From Flavobacterium sp. HJJ (GTDB lineage: Bacteria; Bacteroidota; Bacteroidia; Flavobacteriales; Flavobacteriaceae), in contig NZ_JADKPR010000020.1 of the NCBI RefSeq assembly GCF_015351475.1, forward strand, positions 1-64,000: 64,000 bases of DNA, read 5' to 3'. A program made the position numbers and the translations under genes. A model generated the notes under the pieces. The model saw nothing but the letters and a program-made list of their open reading frames with translations. It had not been told where the DNA came from and searched no databases. Shown here in pieces: positions 58,767 to 64,000 of the stretch (its first letter is position 1; each line of letters starts with the position of its first letter).

Positions 58767-60446
58767 ATGAAAGACGCAAAAAATATATCCAGATCCAGAG
58801 CGCATGAATCATCGGCGGCAATTGAAAAAATGTACATTACGATGCGTCATCTTTTTAATAGAGGATTTTATAAACCGATGGGAGTTTCTGGAGATACTCT
58901 GAGAGAAGCTTTATTGGCACTAAGACCTGAGATTTATGGAAACATAGCTGAGGAGAAAGTAGAATTGAATGGTCTTTTATATGTTATAGAACGTCTTCCG
59001 ATAGGAATTGAAGAATGCCGTTTTATTAATCTTACATCGGATGAAGGGTATTCTAAATCTCATTTTCAAGCGATAGTGCCGCCAAAAAGACGCCGTAACT
59101 GTTACCGTATCGATGAAGAGCAGATGAATGTTGAAATAACCAGAGGACGATCTGATATTTATGATATTCTGACTCACTTAACTTTTATATTTATCGAATC
59201 TCATAAAATCAAGGACAGAGTTTTACAGGATGAGGTTGGTGAAGTTTCCCGTGATTGGATTAAACTGGAAGCAGCAGTTTCCCAAACCAAAAAACTCACT
59301 TTGGTAGAAAAAGAAAAAGCGATTTCTCATGCTGCCAACATTCTGGGAAGAACATTTGAGGAAGTTTTGAATATTTATGATGATTTTGGGACAGATACAG
59401 CCCCTGATCGTTTCCTGCATGTAATTTATTGGCTTGGAAAATTAGCAATCGAAGAAGTTAATGATAACCAGAAAAGAACGATTACTTTCAGTCCGGTTTT
59501 GAGAGAGCGTCTGGGTCACCACATTCACGGTGAAATCTGGGCAAACAACATCAAGGAAGTTTTGAAAAACAATCAATTGCTGGACAGACCTATTCATGTG
59601 ATTAGTGCCAATATGCATTCCGTGATGAATTCTATTTTTGCAACACCGCTTTTAAAATCAAAATTCAAAGACAAATCGGATTTCTTTATTTATGAGGAAT
59701 TAAGTAAATCTGGTGCCAATGAAGTGCGAAGCCAGGTAGAAGCTTTGGCATTAAAACAAGGAATGATTTTTTTGCCTGATACTTCGGGAACTAATATAGA
59801 TGTTCAGATTTTTGATACAGCCAAAATAGATTGGTCAAAAACAGCTTTTCCTAAGGCAGATTTAGCCGAGAAAAAACCGGTGCTCATTGTTATGGATTAT
59901 GCTTTTGGAGAACAGGCTTATGAAACAATCGATGAGCTTTTAAGACCTTATAAAAAAGACACTTTGCTACAGGTAGAATCGGTTTCTATTATGGGTAAAG
60001 CGGGAATTCTTGAAGGTGGAAAAGGAGATATTATGATTCCAAATGCTCATATCAATGAAGGAACGGCTGATAATTATTTCTTCGAAAATGAATTGACTCC
60101 ACAAATGTTTGAAGGGAATGACATCGCCATTTATGCAGGACCAATGGTTACGGTTCTTGGAACATCATTGCAGAACAAAGATTTATTAAAGTTCTTTTAT
60201 GAATCGACTTGGGGAGTTATCGGGCTTGAAATGGAAGGATCTTATTATCAGAAAGCCATTCAGGCAGCATCCAAAATTAGAAAAAGCGTTCCGTATGATA
60301 TCAAAGTGAGATATGCATATTATGCATCGGATAATCCATTGGAAACTGGAAGTACTTTGGCTTCGGGAGGACTTGGGACGACCGGTGTAAAACCCACCTA
60401 TTTGATAACAATTAAAATATTAGAACAGATTTTCAATATAAAATAA
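58767..60446 (+). CDS. DUF6909-like protein with nucleoside-phosphorylase-like C-terminus
   Basis: The 559-residue protein matches, from memory, a family common in flavobacteria (DUF6909). The N-terminal 350 residues are mostly helical (YITMRHLFNRGFYKPMGVSG; RRRNCYRIDEEQMNVEITRG) with no motif I know. The C-terminal part (about 385-555) resembles the nucleoside phosphorylase/AMP nucleosidase fold: SIMGKAGILEGGKGDIMIP, then GLEMEGSYYQKAIQAA, the MEGxxYQ motif that holds ribose in that family, and YYASDNPL with the base-contacting Asp. A role in nucleotide metabolism is plausible but unproven. Confidence 0.7.
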   Translation: MKDAKNISRSRAHESSAAIEKMYITMRHLFNRGFYKPMGVSGDTLREALLALRPEIYGNIAEEKVELNGLLYVIERLPIGIEECRFINLTSDEGYSKSHFQAIVPPKRRRNCYRIDEEQMNVEITRGRSDIYDILTHLTFIFIESHKIKDRVLQDEVGEVSRDWIKLEAAVSQTKKLTLVEKEKAISHAANILGRTFEEVLNIYDDFGTDTAPDRFLHVIYWLGKLAIEEVNDNQKRTITFSPVLRERLGHHIHGEIWANNIKEVLKNNQLLDRPIHVISANMHSVMNSIFATPLLKSKFKDKSDFFIYEELSKSGANEVRSQVEALALKQGMIFLPDTSGTNIDVQIFDTAKIDWSKTAFPKADLAEKKPVLIVMDYAFGEQAYETIDELLRPYKKDTLLQVESVSIMGKAGILEGGKGDIMIPNAHINEGTADNYFFENELTPQMFEGNDIAIYAGPMVTVLGTSLQNKDLLKFFYESTWGVIGLEMEGSYYQKAIQAASKIRKSVPYDIKVRYAYYASDNPLETGSTLASGGLGTTGVKPTYLITIKILEQIFNIK

Positions 60447-60455
60447 AAAGACAGC

Positions 60456-61445
60456 ATGAGTGTAGGAAAAGGAAATAATTCAGAGAATCCAGAAATTGAT
60501 TTACTAACGGTTTTTAGTAAAATTGGGGATTTCTTTGAATGGATTAATACCTTGTTGTTTAGAGCAATTCGTTTTTTTGTAAAAAATGTGATTGCTGTTG
60601 TTGTGTTAGCTGTTATTGGAGTTGGAGGCGGTTATTTTTTGGAAAAAGTAAGTCCTCGTTTTGAACAAAAAATAATTGTAGAACCAAATTTTAAATCGAC
60701 GGATTATTTATATTCTAAAATCAATTTTTTGGAGGATAAAATTACCTCAAAAGACACTTTATTTTTAAAATCTATTGGAATTCAAAATCCGTCGGGAATA
60801 AGATCGATTACTATTGAGCCTATTGTTGATATTTATAATTTGATGAATAAGGACGGTAAAAACATAGATTTGTTAGAATTGATGGCACAAAATGGAGATA
60901 TAAAATCCATTGTTAAGGAAACAACAACAAGTAAAAATTATGTGCTTCATACTATCATTATTAATACTGCTGCCATTGTTTCTGCCCAAAACTGCATAGA
61001 ACCGATTTTGAAATATTTAAATTCCAGTGCTTATTATGAGGCTTATAAAAAAATCAATTCACAGAATATTCAAAACAAAATAAAAAGCAAGGAAGCTACT
61101 ATTGCCCAAATTGACGGGATTTTAAATCAATTTTCCGGCCCTTACGGAAACCATGCAAATAGTGAAAAACTCATTTATTACAACGAGAATTTAAATTTAG
61201 ACGGGATTGTTAAAACCAAAGATTCCCTGTCTGCTCAAATAGGGACATTAAAAATAGAACAATACAATACCAATAAGATAATTAAAGAAAAAGGAATTGT
61301 TTTAAATCTAAAAGATCATAAAGCGATTAGAGGAAAATTGACCCTTATTTTACCATTGCTTTTTATTGGTCTTTTTGTTTTCTTTAGTTTATTCAATTCT
61401 TTTTATAAAAAACAGTCTCTGAAAGTGAAAGCGAATTTGGAATAA
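60456..61445 (+). CDS. Wzz-like chain-length determinant protein
   Basis: The 329-residue protein has two membrane segments (about 42-64 and 291-313) around a long helical periplasmic domain (about 65-290), the topology of Wzz polysaccharide co-polymerases, which set the length of surface polysaccharides. It lacks the C-terminal tyrosine kinase domain. It starts 9 bp after the DUF6909 gene and is followed by a flippase and a polymerase-like gene, supporting the call. Confidence 0.75.
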   Translation: MSVGKGNNSENPEIDLLTVFSKIGDFFEWINTLLFRAIRFFVKNVIAVVVLAVIGVGGGYFLEKVSPRFEQKIIVEPNFKSTDYLYSKINFLEDKITSKDTLFLKSIGIQNPSGIRSITIEPIVDIYNLMNKDGKNIDLLELMAQNGDIKSIVKETTTSKNYVLHTIIINTAAIVSAQNCIEPILKYLNSSAYYEAYKKINSQNIQNKIKSKEATIAQIDGILNQFSGPYGNHANSEKLIYYNENLNLDGIVKTKDSLSAQIGTLKIEQYNTNKIIKEKGIVLNLKDHKAIRGKLTLILPLLFIGLFVFFSLFNSFYKKQSLKVKANLE

Positions 61446-61470
61446 ATTTTTTGAGTATGAAGTATCAGAT

Positions 61471-62781
61471 ATGTTAGAAAAAATTCAGGGACGATTATTA
61501 CAGATCAGCAGAAATCCTTTTGTTAAGCAAAGTTTAATCACTTTAATTTTGAGGGTTTTGGGTGTGGTAACGTTATTTGGTTTCACAATATTTCTAACCA
61601 AGACATATTCGGCAAAAATTATTGGACAATATGATTTTGTCCGTTCTTTTCTTTTAGCAATCGGCAGTATCTGTCTTTTGGGTTTTGATCAGTCAATTTT
61701 ATATTTTAAAGGAAGATTGTCCGCTCAGAATGCTCTTGACCAATTAAAAAGTATTTATATCAAAATGGTTTTAATGCTGTTTGTAACCTCTTTGACAGCT
61801 TTAATAGTTATCTTTTTGATTAATGAACAAACAATAAACAATTATTTTTCGGATGAGGAAGTTTATCCGTTATTTTTAAAAACTGCAGCATGCTTATTTT
61901 TCTATGGAATAGCAACTTTAAACACTGAAGTTTTCAGAGCGTTAGATAAATTATATGTCGCCGAATTGTTTCGGAATGTTATCAAATATGTTCCGTTAAT
62001 TATTGGAGCAATAATTTTGTTTTATTGGCATAAAGAAAGTTATTTGGCGGATGTTTTTTTGGCTGGGTTTGTTTTACTGTCATTAATCAGTTCTATTTTG
62101 GTTTATTATTATTTTAAGGATACCGCCAAAATTTTAACAGCACAAAATATTTCGCATAAAGAAGTATTTTTAAAATCATATCCAATTGCCATCAGCGGTA
62201 TGGCAATATTTTTATTGATGTGCTTTGACATTATGTTTTTGAAGAAATATCGAAATACCGAAACGGTAGCTTTTTATTCTATAGGAGTAAAATTAATGAC
62301 AATTGTTTCGGTAATAGTTTTAACGATAAACATTACGGTCTCTGCAAAAATTGCAGCGTTTTTTGTTAATAATGATCTGATAGAACTAAAGAAAGCGGTC
62401 AGGAATAGTGTCCGGTTAATTTTTGGAATAACATTCCCCGTAATAGTACTGATGTGTATTTTTTCAGAATATATTTTATCCTTTTTTGGAACTCAGTATA
62501 TCGCAGCCAAAGAAGCTTTTTTGATTTTAATTATCGGTCAGGGAGTTTGTTCAGCATTCGGGACTGCTCCGGTTTATCTGAACATGACGGGAAGATCACA
62601 TACATTTCAGGTTATTTTAATTACTGCGGTGATTATTAATTTTGTTTTGAATCGTTTTTTAATTCCAATTTACGGAATGACTGGAGCGGCTATTGCATTT
62701 GTTTTGAGTTCTTTTTTCTGGAACTTTGTTTCGGCAATTATTATTTATCGAAAAGATAAAGTAACCGTTTTTTTGCATTAA
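61471..62781 (+). CDS. Oligosaccharide flippase (Wzx-like)
   Basis: The 436-residue protein has about twelve hydrophobic segments and the polysaccharide-flippase start LRVLGVVTLFGFTIFLTKTYSAKIIGQYDFVRSFLLAIGSI, where the KTYSAKIIGQYDFV segment is typical of the MATE/Wzx-like family. It would flip lipid-linked repeat units across the inner membrane. It is in the same operon as the Wzz-like gene (25 bp) and the next gene (18 bp). Confidence 0.85.
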   Translation: MLEKIQGRLLQISRNPFVKQSLITLILRVLGVVTLFGFTIFLTKTYSAKIIGQYDFVRSFLLAIGSICLLGFDQSILYFKGRLSAQNALDQLKSIYIKMVLMLFVTSLTALIVIFLINEQTINNYFSDEEVYPLFLKTAACLFFYGIATLNTEVFRALDKLYVAELFRNVIKYVPLIIGAIILFYWHKESYLADVFLAGFVLLSLISSILVYYYFKDTAKILTAQNISHKEVFLKSYPIAISGMAIFLLMCFDIMFLKKYRNTETVAFYSIGVKLMTIVSVIVLTINITVSAKIAAFFVNNDLIELKKAVRNSVRLIFGITFPVIVLMCIFSEYILSFFGTQYIAAKEAFLILIIGQGVCSAFGTAPVYLNMTGRSHTFQVILITAVIINFVLNRFLIPIYGMTGAAIAFVLSSFFWNFVSAIIIYRKDKVTVFLH

Positions 62782-62799
62782 GCAAAATTATAGACCAAC

Positions 62800-63864
62800 A
62801 TGAAAACCCTAATTAAAAGAAGCTCATTTGTATTTTTACTTCTTGTGGCAGTCAATTTATCTGTCGCGGTTTTTTCATTTTATATTTTACCCAAAAAGTT
62901 TTTTTATGATGCAACGATTATTGCGTTAGACAGAGGCCATGAAATAGGTTTTATCGGGAGTTACCCGCTAACCATTTTGTTTTATAAAATAACGGGTTTA
63001 CGATATTTATCGTATCCGATAATTGGATTGATTCAGTTTCCAATTTTGATGTTTGTCCTTTATAAAATAGGAATTCCTAACGGCTTCGAGAAATTAAATA
63101 TAAAAAACGGGATTGTTTATTTGGGTATGTTTATGACGGCAATTTTTATGTCGATGCCTTCCAAAGAATTTATTACCTATTTATTTATTTCTCTGATTAT
63201 TTTCTTATTTCTAAGCGAAAAGAACTCTTTTCGGAAGGTACTTTTTACAGTGTTTTTTTTATTAGCTCTTTTTGGAATTTTTTATCGGCCATACTTTTTT
63301 TTGATTCCGATTATTGCTGTGGCTATGTATGGAGCCATTTTAATTCATTTTAAGAATAAGACTTTTGCAGCTGTTTTTTATGGATTATTGGCAGCTATAT
63401 TTTTATCGTTAATTTATGGAATCGTCGAAGGAAATTATTTTTCTCAAGTGAGCAGAGAAGTGGTAAATATTGGAAGAATAGGATCTGCAGATGCCAATTC
63501 AATAATAATACCACTACTAAAGCCAGACACCTGGTATGGTGAAACCATTGGTATATTTTATGGTTTTTTCACTGTAAATGTGCCTGTTAACGGATTAAAA
63601 CATATTTTCTCTCCTCAGATTTTAATTTTTGTAATCTGGCAGCTTTTTTTATTTTACATTCTTTTGGTGCGTTTTTCAAGATGTATTAAATCAAGAAAAG
63701 ATCACAAAGAAGAACTTTGGGCTTTGATTATTTTATTTGCCTTTTTTATTGTTCAAGGTATTTTTGAACCCGATTTAGGATCGGCAGTCCGGCATAAAAT
63801 AGGTCTTTTTCCTTTAATTTATTATGCATTATACTATGACCATTTCAGAAAAAAACTTCAATAA
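62800..63864 (+). CDS. Polytopic membrane protein, possible polysaccharide polymerase (Wzy-like)
   Basis: The 354-residue protein is very hydrophobic with about nine or ten membrane segments and a periplasmic loop region around 215-260 (REVVNIGRIGSADANSIIIP). No clear motif is present, as is usual for Wzy polymerases, and the neighbours support this role. A glycosyl-related EpsG-type protein is an alternative. Its end overlaps the next gene by 29 bp. Confidence 0.6.
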   Translation: MKTLIKRSSFVFLLLVAVNLSVAVFSFYILPKKFFYDATIIALDRGHEIGFIGSYPLTILFYKITGLRYLSYPIIGLIQFPILMFVLYKIGIPNGFEKLNIKNGIVYLGMFMTAIFMSMPSKEFITYLFISLIIFLFLSEKNSFRKVLFTVFFLLALFGIFYRPYFFLIPIIAVAMYGAILIHFKNKTFAAVFYGLLAAIFLSLIYGIVEGNYFSQVSREVVNIGRIGSADANSIIIPLLKPDTWYGETIGIFYGFFTVNVPVNGLKHIFSPQILIFVIWQLFLFYILLVRFSRCIKSRKDHKEELWALIILFAFFIVQGIFEPDLGSAVRHKIGLFPLIYYALYYDHFRKKLQ

Positions 63865-64000
63865 AATATTCAATGGTTTTTTAATAGTATTGGCCATTAC
63901 CATGATTTTCAGGAAACCATGCACGCTGTTGATTATAGTGTTTGCTATCTTTAATTTGCTTTTTGTAAAAAAAACCAATTATACGAAACAGTCTTTAATT
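63836..64000 (+). CDS. Membrane protein, 5' part only (window end)
   Basis: The frame MTISEKNFNKIFNGFLIVLA continues with two hydrophobic stretches (FLIVLAITMIF, LLIIVFAIFNLLFV) and is cut by the window end without a stop. It overlaps the preceding gene. It is probably another membrane protein of the polysaccharide operon, possibly an O-antigen ligase or polymerase. Confidence 0.6.
   Translation, partial: MTISEKNFNKIFNGFLIVLAITMIFRKPCTLLIIVFAIFNLLFVKKTNYTKQSLI

Overview
The window looks like chromosomal DNA of a Flavobacterium-like member of the Bacteroidota. It is AT-rich and many genes are preceded by the Bacteroidota -7 promoter element TAnnTTTG. Typical family members are present: a DUF4175 protein, an HU/CCDC81-SPOR protein, the YtxH/holin/DUF6327-like trio, a GH3-like enzyme and DUF6909. 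Several displayed reading frames begin at a TTG lying inside a -7 element; the starts given here are corrected for that.

Layout. 0.2-5.3 kb: two membrane proteins, a GrpE-like/Hsp70-like pair, and a HigBA toxin-antitoxin locus whose toxin gene has an in-frame stop. 5.8-11.7 kb: dprA, an HU-SPOR protein, a TetR regulator with a self-operator, a Tat-exported deacetylase, DoxX and an AraC regulator. 11.9-14.4 kb: a decaying accessory stretch with S41 protease and IS630 transposase remnants around an acyltransferase. 14.5-19.7 kb: Pif1-type helicase, OmpH/Skp lipoprotein, a frameshifted lipoprotein module inserted exactly at a methyltransferase stop codon, and a GNAT enzyme. 19.7-26.5 kb: mnmG, ybeY and the DUF4175 gene, with five parS-like palindromes. 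26.6-36.8 kb: gltX, YtxH/holin operon, glnS, a ParDE-like TA pair, folB, tRNA-Cys with a partial copy of its 3' end, a LysE exporter, a DUF2807 protein and rnr. 37.2-38.1 kb: a gene-free AT-rich stretch where gene orientation switches from mostly minus to almost all plus. Together with the nearby parS cluster and an apparent GC-skew change, this makes it a candidate replication-origin neighbourhood.

38.1-48.1 kb: rpiB, a cation efflux protein, a DUF4143 ATPase, a broken HTH gene and tex. Behind tex lies a stacked insertion site: a Septu-like ATPase/HNH pair, a second copy of the tex 3' end, a second DUF4143 ATPase, and a third remnant of the tex 3' end followed by a terminator. Both DUF4143 ATPase genes are preceded by inverted repeats with a 32-bp period and N6 centre but unrelated arm sequences. 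48.5-54.5 kb: an FNR-like regulator, an outer-membrane porin, a nitrate-type ABC transporter and tatA. 54.7-64 kb: GH3-like enzyme, an ATPase/DUF4276 pair resembling a split OLD nuclease, DUF6909, and the start of a surface polysaccharide cluster (Wzz-, Wzx- and Wzy-like) that runs off the end.

The most unusual items are the serial insertions at the tex 3' end, the ATPase-specific iterons, the origin/parS neighbourhood, and two gene modules inserted with precise flanking duplications.
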